Source: Actinomadura latina NBRC 106108
GTDB taxonomy: Bacteria > Actinomycetota > Actinomycetes > Streptosporangiales > Streptosporangiaceae
Assembly: GCF_001552195.1 (NCBI RefSeq)
Contig: NZ_BCQS01000026.1
Span: 62,001-126,000 of the forward strand
Length of the DNA stretch: 64,000 nucleotides
Reading direction: 5' to 3'
The position numbers and the translations under genes were made by a program. A model generated the notes under the pieces. The model saw nothing but the letters and a program-made list of their open reading frames with translations, did not search any database and was not told where the DNA came from. Positions 23,231 through 32,543 of the stretch are shown here, piece after piece (the first letter of the stretch is position 1; each line of letters opens with the position of its first letter).

Positions 23231-26152
23231 ATGCGGCTGCGGCCGGATGTCAGCGTGGTCGTGATCGCCTACAACGACGCCCGGCGGCTTCCGCGGGCGG
23301 TCGCCTCGTCGCTGGCGCAGTCGCTCGGCGGCGTCGAGACCCTGATCGTCGACGACGCCAGCACCGACGGCACCGGGGAGGTCGCCGACCGGCTCGCCGC
23401 CGCCCATCCGGGACGCGTCCGGGCCGTCCACCTGCCGGCCAACTCCGGCGGCTGCGGCCGGCCCCGCAACGCCGGGATCGACGCGTCGGCGGGCCGGTAC
23501 CTGATGTTCCTCGACAGCGACGACCTGCTGGACCGGCACGCCTGCCTCAACCTGCTCGCCGCCGCCGAGAACACCGGCGCCGACCTGGTCTCCGGGCTGT
23601 GCGACCGGATCTTCCTGGACGTCCCCGAGGGCGCGAAGGGACGGGTCCGCCCCTGGTATCCGTGGCTCTACCGGAACAGCGCCGTGTACGGGTCGCTGAC
23701 CGAGAACCCCGATCTCCTCTACGACACCCTCTCGACCAACAAGGCGTACCGGCGCGGCTTCCTGGAGGAGCGCGGGCTGCGGTTCGTCGAGCGGCTGCAC
23801 TACGAGGACCTGCTGTTCACCGCCGAGGCGTACCTGGCGGCGGAACGGACCGCGCTGATCCCGCACCGCGTCTACAACTGGCTCGTCCGGGAGCGGGCGT
23901 CGGCGCCGTCGATCTCCAACCGGCGGGCCGAGCTGGCCAACTTCGCCGACCGGCTGGAGATCCACCGGCGCATCGACACGCTGTTCACGATGCGCGGCGC
24001 GCACGACCTGCGGCTCGCCAAGGACGTGAAGTTCGTCAACCACGATCTGGTCCTCTACCTGCGCGAGCTGCGCGACCGCGACGCCGGCTACCGGGACCGG
24101 TTCCTCGACCTCGCGGCCGGGTACCTGGCCGGGCTGGACCCCAGCGTCTTCGAGCTGGCCAGCCCGATGCCCGCGATCGCCGCGTACCTGATCCGCGAGG
24201 GCGACCACGCGGGGGCGCTCGCCGCCGCCGAGTACCGGCCCGCCGAGCGGCCCGAACTGCGCGCGCGGCTGGTGGAGCGGGACGGGCGGGTCTACTGGGG
24301 CGCGGGCCGGCCGCGCGGGAGCCTCGGCCGCCGGATCCTGGACGTGACGGGCTTCGGCTTCCACGTCCGGCCGCTGAAGGACCTGCGCCCCGCCAACACG
24401 GTGACGCGGCTGGAGATGCGCGGCGGCCGCGTCCACCTGGCCGGGCACGTGCTGAACCCGCTCGGCCGGATCCCGCCGGACGCCGACCTGGCCGGCACGC
24501 TGGAGTTCTGCGACCGGCGCCGCCGCGCGCGCAGGGCGCGGGCCCGCGCCACCGTCCGGCACGAGGGGGACCGGCTGGCGTGGCGGTCGGAGTTCGACCC
24601 GGCCCGCCGGATCAGGCCGGTCGGGTTCATCGACCCGGTGTGGGACGTGCGGCTGCGCGTCCGGGTGGACGGCGAGGAGATGGTCACCCGCCTCGGCGAG
24701 GGCCGCGGATCGCCGTCGCTGGCGGGCGTCGCGCTGCCCGTCCGGCCTCGGCTGACCCGGATCGCCGCGGACCGGCTCCGGTCCTACGTCACCGACGGCG
24801 GGCACCTGGCGTTCGCGCTGGAGGCGGCGAGCCCGTGGGCGCGCCTCGCGGGGGCCGCCGCGCTGCGCGCCGCCCGCTCCCCGGCGGGACGGCTCGCCTG
24901 GCGCCGGGCGCGGGGGCTGGGGACGACGGCCCGCCGCCGGCTGACGGCCCGCGAGACCAAGATCGCCGTGTTCAACCGGGTGCTGTCCCGGCTGCCCGTC
25001 CGGCCCGGCCTGGCGGTCTTCGAGAGCCACCTCGGCCGGCACTACTCGGACAATCCCAAGTACATCTACCGGGAGCTGCGCAGGACGGGCCGGCCGGTGA
25101 CGGCGGTGTGGGCGTACGCGTCGTCCCCGAAGGGGTTCCCGGACGACGCCGCGCTGGTCAGGCGCGGTTCGTGGGCGTACTTCCTGGCGCTGGCGCGCGC
25201 GCAGTTCTGGGTCGACAACCAGGGCTATCCGGAGGGCCTTCGCAAGCGCCCCGAGACCACCTACATCCAGACCTGGCACGGCTCGGCGTTCAAGCTGATG
25301 GGCCTCGACCAGCCGCGCCTCAAGCGCGGTCCCGCCGCCGAGCGGGCCCGGCTGCGCCGGATGGTGGAGCGCTACGACTGCTTCCTGGTGCGTTCCGCGC
25401 ATGACGCCGAGACGCTCTGCGCGGGCCTCGGGGTCTGCTCCGAGCTGCTCCCGGCCGGCTATCCCCGCAACGATCCCCTGATCAACGGGGTGGACGGCGA
25501 TCCCGAACTGGCCGCCGAGGTGGCCTCGCTCCGCGCGTCCCTCGGCCTCGGCGACGGGCGCCGCGCCGTCCTGTACGCGCCGACGTTCACCACCGGGCCG
25601 AAGGGGCGCCCCGGCAAGCTGCTCGACCCGCCCGTCGACCCGGAGGTGTTCGCGCGGGAGCTGGGGGAGGAGTACGTGCTCCTCGTCCGGCCGCACTACC
25701 TGTGCCGGGCCAACGTCCCGCCCGGCGCCCGCGCGGTCATGCGGGACGTCGGCGCCGTGCCCGACGTCACCCCGCTGCTGCTGCTCGCGGACGCGCTGAT
25801 CACCGACCACTCCTCGATCATGTTCGACTTCGCGCTGCTGGACCGGCCGATCATCCTGCACCTCCCGGACGGCCGGGACCTCACCGCCGGCTACTTCGAC
25901 CTGGACCTGCACGGGCCCGGGCCGATCACCCGCACGGAGGAGGAGCTCGTCGCCGCGCTCGCCGGCCTGGACGCGGCGGAGGGCCGCCACGCGGCACGGC
26001 GCCGGGCCTTCGCCGAGCGCTTCGGCGAGCACGACCGCGGTACCGCCGCCCGGACGGTCGCGGACCGCTACTTCCCGGCCGCACGGCCGCTGGACCGGGG
26101 CAACAGGCTGGACCGGGGCAACAGGGGGGAACGCAATGGCCGCACCGCGTGA
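23231..26152 (+). CDS. GT2 glycosyltransferase fused to CDP-glycerol glycerophosphotransferase, teichoic-acid polymerase type (973 aa)
   Basis: Residues about 5-230 are a GT-A family 2 domain (SVVVIAYNDARRLPRAV ... IVDDASTDGT ... MFLDSDDLL). After a linker of about 300 residues, residues about 600-955 form a TagF/TagB-type domain with QTWHGSAFKLMG, PRNDPLI, VLYAPTF, RPHYL and TDHSSIMFDFALLDRP. Together they would make and polymerise a glycosylated polyol-phosphate wall polymer at the inner membrane face. ATG 23231 has GGGAGGGG upstream. The C terminus carries two LDRGNR repeats from an 18-bp duplication. The 3' end overlaps the GT4 gene by 17 bp. Confidence 0.87.
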   Translation: MRLRPDVSVVVIAYNDARRLPRAVASSLAQSLGGVETLIVDDASTDGTGEVADRLAAAHPGRVRAVHLPANSGGCGRPRNAGIDASAGRYLMFLDSDDLLDRHACLNLLAAAENTGADLVSGLCDRIFLDVPEGAKGRVRPWYPWLYRNSAVYGSLTENPDLLYDTLSTNKAYRRGFLEERGLRFVERLHYEDLLFTAEAYLAAERTALIPHRVYNWLVRERASAPSISNRRAELANFADRLEIHRRIDTLFTMRGAHDLRLAKDVKFVNHDLVLYLRELRDRDAGYRDRFLDLAAGYLAGLDPSVFELASPMPAIAAYLIREGDHAGALAAAEYRPAERPELRARLVERDGRVYWGAGRPRGSLGRRILDVTGFGFHVRPLKDLRPANTVTRLEMRGGRVHLAGHVLNPLGRIPPDADLAGTLEFCDRRRRARRARARATVRHEGDRLAWRSEFDPARRIRPVGFIDPVWDVRLRVRVDGEEMVTRLGEGRGSPSLAGVALPVRPRLTRIAADRLRSYVTDGGHLAFALEAASPWARLAGAAALRAARSPAGRLAWRRARGLGTTARRRLTARETKIAVFNRVLSRLPVRPGLAVFESHLGRHYSDNPKYIYRELRRTGRPVTAVWAYASSPKGFPDDAALVRRGSWAYFLALARAQFWVDNQGYPEGLRKRPETTYIQTWHGSAFKLMGLDQPRLKRGPAAERARLRRMVERYDCFLVRSAHDAETLCAGLGVCSELLPAGYPRNDPLINGVDGDPELAAEVASLRASLGLGDGRRAVLYAPTFTTGPKGRPGKLLDPPVDPEVFARELGEEYVLLVRPHYLCRANVPPGARAVMRDVGAVPDVTPLLLLADALITDHSSIMFDFALLDRPIILHLPDGRDLTAGYFDLDLHGPGPITRTEEELVAALAGLDAAEGRHAARRRAFAERFGEHDRGTAARTVADRYFPAARPLDRGNRLDRGNRGERNGRTA
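26090..26125 (+). repeat. 18-bp tandem duplication at the 3' end of the polymerase gene
   Basis: CTGGACCGGGGCAACAGG occurs twice in direct tandem (26090-26107 and 26108-26125), encoding LDRGNR twice just before the stop. It lies immediately upstream of the start of the overlapping GT4 gene and so could affect that gene's translation initiation. Confidence 0.9.
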
Positions 26153-27368
26153 CGTCTTCATCGTGTGCAACAACGCCGACGACATGGGCGGGCTCCAGCG
26201 CTGGGCGCACCACATGGCGCGGCTGCTGGCCGGACGCGGCGACCGCGTCACGCTCGTCGGGATCACCCGGGGCCCGGAGCCCTACCGGCACGGCCGCGAC
26301 GGCTCCTACGCCGTGGAGGTGCTGCACCGGGAATGGCGGGCGCCGGTGCTGGCGTGGCGGCCGAAGAAGCCCTTGCAGCACCTGAACGCGGCTGCGCGCG
26401 GGCGGGAGCTGCGCCGGGGGGCGGCCCAGCGGCGCGGCGCCGCCCGGCTGTCGGAGCTGTTCGCCGCGGCCCGGCCGGGATCGGTGGTCATCGTGGCGCA
26501 GGTGTGGGCGATGGAGTGGGTGCGGCTGGCCGACACGTCCGGGCTGCGGGTCGTGGCGATGAGCCATGAGTCCTACGCGGCGACCCGCAAGTCGACGCGG
26601 TACCGGCGGGTCAGGGAGCACTACGCGGACGCCGACCGGATGCTGGTCCTGACCGCCGAGGACGCCGACGCCTGGGCCAGGAACGGCATGACCAACGTGG
26701 ACTACATCCCGAACCCTCTGCACGTCACGCCGTCCGCCCATCCCACGCTGGACCTTCCCGTGGTCGCCTGCGTCGGGCGCCTTTCGTACGAGAAGGGCAT
26801 GGACCTGATGCTGGAGGCGTGGGAGCGCGTCTCCGCGCGCCACCCGGAGTGGCGCCTCCATGTCTACGGCAGCGGCCCGGACGAGGAGGAGCTGCGCGCG
26901 CAGGCGGCCGGCGTGGCCGGTTCCGTCGAGTTCCGGGGGGTGGTCGCCGACGTCGAGGAGGCGCTCGTCGAGGCGTCGGTCTTCGCGCTGCCGTCACGGG
27001 CGGAGGGCTTCCCGATGTCGGTGCTGGAGGCCATGGCGTACGGGCTGCCGACGGTGGCGTTCGACTGCGCGCCGGGCGTCCGTACGCTGATCGGGGACGG
27101 CCGCGGCGGCGTCCTGGTCGAGCCGGGCGACACGGTCGCGTTCGCCGCGGCGCTGGAACGGCTCATCGGGGACCCGGAGGCGCGGCGCGCGCTGGGGGCC
27201 GAGGCCCGCGCCTCGGTGCTGCGGTTCCACCCGGACGCCGTCCTCGCCCGCTGGGACAGGCTGTTCGACCTGCTCCACCGGGAGCTGCCGGCGGCCGTGC
27301 CGGAGCGTCCGCCCGCGCCGCTCCCGGAGCGGGCGGCCGAACCCGCGCTGGGGGGTGATTCTTTCTAA
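26136..27368 (+). CDS. GT4-family glycosyltransferase (410 aa)
   Basis: A GT-B glycosyltransferase. N-terminal Gly-rich DDMGGLQRWAHHMARLL starts the acceptor domain. The C-terminal domain has VGRLSYEKGMDLMLEAW, LHVYGSGPDEEELR and SRAEGFPMSVLEAMAYGLPT (the EX7E-type nucleotide-sugar site). It overlaps the polymerase gene by 17 bp, with GGGGGG ahead of the ATG, so it is translationally coupled and probably decorates or primes the same wall polymer. The stop codon overlaps the KstR2-type box of the next operon. Confidence 0.87.
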   Translation: MAAPRDVFIVCNNADDMGGLQRWAHHMARLLAGRGDRVTLVGITRGPEPYRHGRDGSYAVEVLHREWRAPVLAWRPKKPLQHLNAAARGRELRRGAAQRRGAARLSELFAAARPGSVVIVAQVWAMEWVRLADTSGLRVVAMSHESYAATRKSTRYRRVREHYADADRMLVLTAEDADAWARNGMTNVDYIPNPLHVTPSAHPTLDLPVVACVGRLSYEKGMDLMLEAWERVSARHPEWRLHVYGSGPDEEELRAQAAGVAGSVEFRGVVADVEEALVEASVFALPSRAEGFPMSVLEAMAYGLPTVAFDCAPGVRTLIGDGRGGVLVEPGDTVAFAAALERLIGDPEARRALGAEARASVLRFHPDAVLARWDRLFDLLHRELPAAVPERPPAPLPERAAEPALGGDSF

Positions 27369-27380
27369 CAACTGTTTGGT
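27367..27380. promoter_or_regulatory. KstR2-type operator upstream of fadE30
   Basis: On the minus strand the site reads ACCAAACAGTTGTT. The mycobacterial KstR2 consensus, as I know it, is AnCAAGnnCTTGnT; the site keeps all outer positions and differs at the inner G and C. A nearly identical site lies at the other steroid promoter (50455-50468). It overlaps the GT4 stop codon and sits just ahead of a -10-like TAGAGT (27380-27385). Confidence 0.8.
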
Positions 27381-27392
27381 AGAGTCCATGGC

Positions 27393-28649
27393 GTGAACCA
27401 GAACGAGTCGCCGGCGGACCGCGCCTTCCGCGCCGAGGTCCGCGACTGGCTCCGGGCGAACCTGCAGGGCGAGTTCGCGCACGCCCGCGGGCTCGGCGGG
27501 CCCGGCCGCGAGCACGAGGCGTTCGAGGAGCGGCTGGCCTGGGAACGGCACATGGCCGCCGCCGGCTGGACGTGCGTCGGCTGGCCGGCGGAGTACGGCG
27601 GCCGCGGCGCCACCGTCGAGCAGCAGGTCATCTTCCACGAGGAGTACGCGCTCGCCGACGGCCCCGCCCGCGTGAACCACATCGGCGAGAACCTGCTCGG
27701 CCCCACGATCATCGCGTTCGGCACCGACGAGCAGCGCGCCCGCTTCCTCCCGCCGATCGTGGCGGTGGAGGAGCTGTGGTGCCAGGGATACTCCGAGCCC
27801 GACGCCGGCTCCGACCTCGCGAACGTCCAGACCCGCGCCGAACTCGCCGGCGACCACTGGACGATCAGCGGCCAGAAGGTGTGGACGTCCCTCGCCCTCG
27901 AATCGGACTGGTGCTTCGCCGTCTGCCGCACCGAGCCCGGCTCGTCCCGCCACAAGGGCCTGTCGTACCTGCTCGTCCCGATGAAGCAGGACGGCGTGGA
28001 CATCCGGCCGATCATCCAGCTCACCGGCACCTCCGAGTTCAACGAGGTGTTCTTCGACGGCGCCCGCACCGACGCCGGCAACATCGTCGGCGCCCCCGGC
28101 GAGGGCTGGAAGATCGCGATGGCGACGCTCGGGTTCGAGCGCGGCGTCGCGACCCTCGGCCAGCAGGTCGGGTTCGCCCGCGAGTTCGAGGGCGTCGCCG
28201 ACCTCGCCCGCCGCACCGGCGCCATCGGCGACCCGCTGCTGCGCGACCGGCTGACCCGCTCGTACATGGGCCTGGAGGTCATGCGGCTGAACGCCGTGCG
28301 GACCATGGCGGGCGTCGCGGCCGGCGCGCCCGGCCCCGAGTCGTCCATCTCCAAGCTCGTCTGGGGCACCTGGCACCGCGAGCTGGGCGAACTGGCCATG
28401 GACGTCCTCGGCGCGGCCGGCCTGGTCGCCGACGGCGAGCCCTGCGACCGCACTTCGGGCGAAGCCCAGGGGGTCCGGGAGTCCGCCCCCGGGGGGAGCT
28501 ACGACCTGAACGACTGGCAGCGGCTGTTCCTGTTCTCCCGCTCCGACACGATCTACGCCGGGTCGAACGAGATCCAGCGCAACATCATCGCCGAGCGCGT
28601 GCTCGGCCTGCCCCGTGAACCGACCGCAAGCAGAGAGGCACGCGGATGA
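27393..28649 (+). CDS. fadE30: Acyl-CoA dehydrogenase FadE30 (418 aa), steroid C/D-ring catabolism
   Basis: Desaturates the propionyl-CoA side chain of the HIP-CoA-derived intermediate, early in ring C/D catabolism. Extended stretches match mycobacterial FadE30: GLGGPGREHEAFEER, ELWCQGYSEPDAGSDLA, GQKVWTSLA, EFNEVFFDGARTDA and SNEIQRNIIAERVLGLPRE. The segment that carries the Glu base in many ACADs reads YAGSNEIQR, as in FadE30. An insertion of about 25 residues rich in Gly and Ser precedes NDWQRLFLF. GTG 27393 directly follows the promoter, so the mRNA may be leaderless. The stop overlaps the ipdF start (ATGA). Confidence 0.9.
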   Translation: MNQNESPADRAFRAEVRDWLRANLQGEFAHARGLGGPGREHEAFEERLAWERHMAAAGWTCVGWPAEYGGRGATVEQQVIFHEEYALADGPARVNHIGENLLGPTIIAFGTDEQRARFLPPIVAVEELWCQGYSEPDAGSDLANVQTRAELAGDHWTISGQKVWTSLALESDWCFAVCRTEPGSSRHKGLSYLLVPMKQDGVDIRPIIQLTGTSEFNEVFFDGARTDAGNIVGAPGEGWKIAMATLGFERGVATLGQQVGFAREFEGVADLARRTGAIGDPLLRDRLTRSYMGLEVMRLNAVRTMAGVAAGAPGPESSISKLVWGTWHRELGELAMDVLGAAGLVADGEPCDRTSGEAQGVRESAPGGSYDLNDWQRLFLFSRSDTIYAGSNEIQRNIIAERVLGLPREPTASREARG

Positions 28650-29425
28650 CGCCGCCCCCCTACGTCCCCGGGCACGGCCTCCTCAAGGACCGGGCCGTCG
28701 TGATCACCGCGGCGGCCGGGGCCGGGATCGGCGGCGCCACCGCCCGCCGCTGCCTGGAGGAGGGCGCCCGCGTCCTGATCTCCGACACCCATGAGCGGCG
28801 GCTGACCGCGTCCGCGCGGGAACTGGAGAAGGAGTTCGGCGCCGACCGCGTCGCGTCGCTGCCCTGCGACGTCACGTCCGAGGAGCAGGTGCAGGCCCTC
28901 TACGACCTCGCCGCGGAGCGCTTCGGGCGCATCGACGTCGCCGTCAACAACGCCGGGCTCGGCGGGACGGCCGACCTCGTCGACATGGCGGACGAGCAGT
29001 GGGACCGCGTGATCGACATCACCCTCAACGGCACCATGCGCTGCACCCGCGCCGCACTGCGCCTCATGCGCGGCCAGGGCGCGGGCGTCATCGTCAACAA
29101 CGCCTCGGTGATCGGGTGGCGGGCGCAGAAGGGCCAGTCCCACTACGCCGCCGCGAAGGCCGGCGTCATGGCGCTGACCCGCTGCTCCGCCCTGGAGGCC
29201 GCCGACCACGGCGTCCGGGTCAACGCGGTCTCGCCGTCCCTCGCCATGCACCCGCACCTGGTCAAGGTGACGTCCGAGGAGCTGCTGGACGAGCTGACGC
29301 GCCGGGAGGCGTTCGGCCGCTACGCCGAGCCGTGGGAGGTGGCCAACGTGATCGTCTTCCTGGCCAGCGACTACTCCTCGTACATGACGGGCGAGGTCGT
29401 CTCCGTCTCCTCCCAGCACGCCTAG
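28646..29425 (+). CDS. ipdF: SDR oxidoreductase IpdF-like (259 aa)
   Basis: A short-chain dehydrogenase with an N-terminal cofactor motif (AAAGAGIGGATARRCLEEG), NNAGLGG, and catalytic Ser in NNASVIGW and Tyr/Lys in HYAAAKAGV. Position directly after fadE30 and before kstR2 matches Rv3559c/IpdF, the dehydrogenase acting on the 5-hydroxy group of the HIP-derived CoA ester. The ATG overlaps the fadE30 stop, so the two are coupled. The assignment to IpdF rests on synteny plus general SDR similarity; other SDRs of the regulon are encoded at 50.5-52.2 kb. Confidence 0.8.
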   Translation: MTPPPYVPGHGLLKDRAVVITAAAGAGIGGATARRCLEEGARVLISDTHERRLTASARELEKEFGADRVASLPCDVTSEEQVQALYDLAAERFGRIDVAVNNAGLGGTADLVDMADEQWDRVIDITLNGTMRCTRAALRLMRGQGAGVIVNNASVIGWRAQKGQSHYAAAKAGVMALTRCSALEAADHGVRVNAVSPSLAMHPHLVKVTSEELLDELTRREAFGRYAEPWEVANVIVFLASDYSSYMTGEVVSVSSQHA

Positions 29426-29451
29426 GAAGAACCTGCGATGAGGAACGACAC

Positions 29452-30069
29452 ATGAGTCCACGACGGCGCGACGCCGAGGGCACCGCCGCCGCCCGCGCGG
29501 AGCGGCGGGCCGAGCTGCTCGCCACGGCCGCCGAGGTGTTCGCCTCCCAGGGCTACTCCGCCACCACCGTCCGGAAGGTCGCCGACGCCGCCGGCATCCT
29601 CGGCGGCAGCCTGTACTACCACTTCGACTCCAAGGAGTCGATGGCCGACGAGATCCTCCGGACGTTCCTGGACGAGATGTGGGCCGGGTACGACCGCGTC
29701 CTGGAGGCCGGGCTCAGCGCCCGCGACACCATGGAGGCCATCGTCGCCGAGTCGTTCCGCTCGATCGACCGGCACCGGCCCGCCGTCGTCCTCTACCAGA
29801 ACGAGTCCAAGCACCTCGCGGCCGGCGAGCGGTTCCACTACCTCCTCGACTCGCAGCGCCGGTTCGAGGAGATGTGGCTGTCCCTGCTCGACCGGGGCGT
29901 CAAGGAGGGCGCGTTCCGCGCCGACCTCGACCCGACCCTCGTGTACCGCTTCATCCGCGACACCGTCTGGGTCGCGGCCAACTGGTACCAGCACGGCGGG
30001 CGGCTGTCCGCCGACGACATCGCCAAGCAGTACCTCGCCATGTTCCTCGAAGGCATCCAGGCGAGCTAG
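29452..30069 (+). CDS. kstR2: TetR-family repressor KstR2 (205 aa)
   Basis: N-terminal TetR helix-turn-helix (LLATAAEVFASQGYSATTVR ... GGSLYYHFDSKESMADEIL). The ligand domain closely follows mycobacterial KstR2, including VYRFIRDTVWVAANWYQHGG and KQYLAMFLEGI. KstR2 represses the ring C/D genes and is released by HIP-CoA. It is encoded within the operon it is expected to control, between ipdF and fadA6. Matching operator-like sites are at 27367-27380 and 50455-50468. The ATG has GAGGAA upstream. Confidence 0.9.
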   Translation: MSPRRRDAEGTAAARAERRAELLATAAEVFASQGYSATTVRKVADAAGILGGSLYYHFDSKESMADEILRTFLDEMWAGYDRVLEAGLSARDTMEAIVAESFRSIDRHRPAVVLYQNESKHLAAGERFHYLLDSQRRFEEMWLSLLDRGVKEGAFRADLDPTLVYRFIRDTVWVAANWYQHGGRLSADDIAKQYLAMFLEGIQAS

Positions 30070-30107
30070 TCCCCTGTACGACGGACCTGTACGAAGGAGA
30101 AGACCCC

Positions 30108-31262
30108 ATGGCCGAGGCATACATCGTCGACGCCGTCCGCGCCCCCGTCGGACGGCGCAACGGCGGGCTCGCCGGCGTGCACCCCGCCGACCTCGGCGCG
30201 CACGTCCTCACCGCGCTGATGGACCGGACGAAGGTCGACCCGTCCGCCGTCGAGGACGTCGTGTTCGGCTGCGTCGACACCATCGGCCCGCAGGCCGGCG
30301 ACATCGCCCGCACCTGCTGGCTCGCCGCCGGGCTCCCCGAGGAGGTCCCGGGCGTCACCATCGACCGGCAGTGCGGCTCCTCCCAGCAGGCCGTGTCGTT
30401 CGCGGCGCAGGCCGTCCTGTCCGGGACGTCCGACCTGGTCGTGGCGGGCGGCGTGCAGAACATGTCGCAGATCCCGATCGCGTCGGCGATGACCGCGGCC
30501 GCGCAGCTCGGCTTCACCGAGGGCCCCTTCGCCGGCTCCAAGGGCTGGACGCGCCGCTACGGCGACCGGGAGGTCTCCCAGTTCCACGGCGCCGAGATGA
30601 TCGCCCGCGACTGGGACCTGTCCCGCGAGGACATGGAGCGGTTCGCCTACGAGTCGCACCAGCGCGCCATCCGCGCCATCGACGAGGGCCGCTTCGAACG
30701 CGAGATCGCCCCCTACGAGGACGTCGCCGCCGACGAGGGGCCGCGCCGCGACACCACGCTGGAGAAGATGGCCGGCCTGAAGACCCTCGTGGACGGCGGG
30801 CGCCTCACCGCGGCCGTCTCGTCCCAGATCTCCGACGGCTCCGCCGCGCTGCTCATCGCGTCCGAGCAGGCGGTCAAGGACCACGGCCTCACCCCGCGCG
30901 CCCGCATCCACCACATCTCCGCGCGCGGCGAGGACCCGATCCGGATGCTGTCCGCGCCGATCCCCGCGACCGCGTACGCGCTGAAGAAGACCGGCATGAC
31001 GATCGGCGACATCGACGCCGTCGAGATCAACGAGGCGTTCGCGTCCGTCGTCCTGGCCTGGCTGAAGGAGACCGGCGCCGACCCGGCGACGACCAACCCC
31101 AACGGCGGCGCCATCGCCCTCGGCCACCCGCTCGGCGCCACCGGCGCCCGCCTCATGACGACGCTCCTGCACGAACTGGACCGCACCGGCGGCCGCTACG
31201 GCCTGCAGACCATGTGCGAGGGCGGCGGCCAGGCCAACGTCACGATCATCGAACGCCTCTGA
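30108..31262 (+). CDS. fadA6: Thiolase FadA6 (384 aa), steroid C/D-ring catabolism
   Basis: Catalyses thiolytic cleavage of the ring-opened CoA ester late in HIP breakdown. Active-site Cys is in VTIDRQCGSSQQAVSF, with His in NGGAIALGHPLGATGARL and Cys in MCEGGGQANVTII. Long stretches match mycobacterial FadA6, such as GGVQNMSQIPI, ARIHHISARGEDP and YGLQTMCEGGG. AAGGAG precedes ATG 30108. It is the last gene of the fadE30 operon; an 11-bp hairpin follows 6 bp after the stop. Confidence 0.93.
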   Translation: MAEAYIVDAVRAPVGRRNGGLAGVHPADLGAHVLTALMDRTKVDPSAVEDVVFGCVDTIGPQAGDIARTCWLAAGLPEEVPGVTIDRQCGSSQQAVSFAAQAVLSGTSDLVVAGGVQNMSQIPIASAMTAAAQLGFTEGPFAGSKGWTRRYGDREVSQFHGAEMIARDWDLSREDMERFAYESHQRAIRAIDEGRFEREIAPYEDVAADEGPRRDTTLEKMAGLKTLVDGGRLTAAVSSQISDGSAALLIASEQAVKDHGLTPRARIHHISARGEDPIRMLSAPIPATAYALKKTGMTIGDIDAVEINEAFASVVLAWLKETGADPATTNPNGGAIALGHPLGATGARLMTTLLHELDRTGGRYGLQTMCEGGGQANVTIIERL

Positions 31263-31268
31263 TCCGCC

Positions 31269-31293
31269 GGGCCCGCGGCCGTGCCGCGGGCCC
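31269..31293 (+). terminator. Hairpin terminator after fadA6
   Basis: GGGCCCGCGGC (31269-31279) pairs perfectly with GCCGCGGGCCC (31283-31293) around a 3-nt loop. It separates the KstR2 operon from the downstream flavin reductase gene, though there is no T tract. Confidence 0.75.
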
Positions 31294-31312
31294 CTACCCC
31301 TCGGAGTCCATC

Positions 31313-32473
31313 GTGGACGTGTTCGAACCGGCCCGGCTCGGGCCGCTGACGCTGCGCAACCGTGTGATCAAGGCCGCGACGTTCGAGGGGATGACCCCGG
31401 ACGCGGTGGTGACCGACGACCTGATCGAGTACCACCGGCGGCCCGCCGCCGGCGGAGTGGGCATGACGACCGTCGCGTACTGCGCGGTCGCGCCCGAGGG
31501 GCGGACGGAGCGCGGGCAGATCTGGATGCGGCCCGACGCCGTCCCCGGGCTGCGCCGCCTCACCGACGCCGTGCACAATGAGGGCGCCGCCGCGTCCGCC
31601 CAGATCGGGCACGCCGGGCCCGTCGCCGACTCCAGCTCCAACAAGATGCCCGGCATCTCGGCCGGACGGTTCTTCAACCCGCTCGGCATGGCGTTCACCA
31701 AGCCCGCCACGGCCGGGGACATCGAGCGCATCACCCGCGCGCACGCCGGCGCCGCCCGGCTGGCGATCGAGTCCGGCTTCGACGCCGTGGAGATCCACTT
31801 CGGGCACAACTACCTGGCCAGCTCGTTCCTCAGCCCCCGGCTCAACCGGCGCAAGGACGCCTACGGCGGCCCGATCGAGAACCGCGCCAAGGTCGCCCTC
31901 GGCATCGCCCGCGCCGTCCGCGACGAGGTCGGCGACCGCATCGCGATCACCGGCAAGCTCAACATGCGCGACGGCGTTCGCGGCGGCCTGGAGATCGACG
32001 ACAGCCTCTACGTCGCCCGGAAGCTCCAGGAGGAGGGCACGGTCGACGCGCTGGAGCTGACCGCGGGCAGCTCCCTGCTCAACCCGATGTACCTGTTCCG
32101 CGGCCCGATGCCCATCCCCGAGTTCGCGGCGAGCTACAAGCTCCCCCTGCGCGTCGGCATGCGCCTGTTCGGCAAGAGGTTCCTGCGCGTCTACCCCTAC
32201 CAGGACGCCTATCTCCTGGAGCACGCCCGCAGGTTCCGGGCCGAACTCGACCTCCCGCTCATCCTGCTGGGCGGCATCACCACCCGCGAGACCATGGACA
32301 AGGCGATGGCGGAGGGCTTCCAGTTCGTCGCCATGGCCCGGGCGCTGCTCCGCGAACCCGACCTGGTGAACCGCATCGCCGCCGACCCGTCCACCCCGTC
32401 CCTGTGCACCCACTGCAACCACTGCGTACCCACCATCTACAAGGGCACCCACTGCCCCCTCATCCCGACCTGA
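31313..32473 (+). CDS. Old-yellow-enzyme family NADH:flavin oxidoreductase (386 aa)
   Basis: A TIM-barrel FMN enzyme. ARLGPLTLRNRVIKAATFEGM starts the barrel. EIHFGHNYLASSFLSPRLNR carries the active-site His-x-x-His/Asn pattern, and QFVAMARALLREPDL is the FMN phosphate region. The C terminus has Cys residues spaced as CTHCNHC ... C, like the Fe-S site of 2,4-dienoyl-CoA reductases, but the FAD/NADH domain of those enzymes is absent. GTG 31313 has GGAG upstream. It lies after the steroid operon terminator; a role in enoyl reduction of a steroid or lipid intermediate is only inferred. Confidence 0.82.
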   Translation: MDVFEPARLGPLTLRNRVIKAATFEGMTPDAVVTDDLIEYHRRPAAGGVGMTTVAYCAVAPEGRTERGQIWMRPDAVPGLRRLTDAVHNEGAAASAQIGHAGPVADSSSNKMPGISAGRFFNPLGMAFTKPATAGDIERITRAHAGAARLAIESGFDAVEIHFGHNYLASSFLSPRLNRRKDAYGGPIENRAKVALGIARAVRDEVGDRIAITGKLNMRDGVRGGLEIDDSLYVARKLQEEGTVDALELTAGSSLLNPMYLFRGPMPIPEFAASYKLPLRVGMRLFGKRFLRVYPYQDAYLLEHARRFRAELDLPLILLGGITTRETMDKAMAEGFQFVAMARALLREPDLVNRIAADPSTPSLCTHCNHCVPTIYKGTHCPLIPT

Positions 32474-32543
32474 CGGATCGCTTCCGGACGAGGAGCACTC
32501 GGTCGCCGCGCTGCTCCGGGACGGCGACGACCGCGCAGTCGGG

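Noticed and set aside
23075-26266. Minus-strand 1063-codon frame opposite the GT2-TagF gene
   Set aside because: Arg/Val/Gln low-complexity shadow frame caused by high GC third positions of the real plus-strand gene; no motifs.
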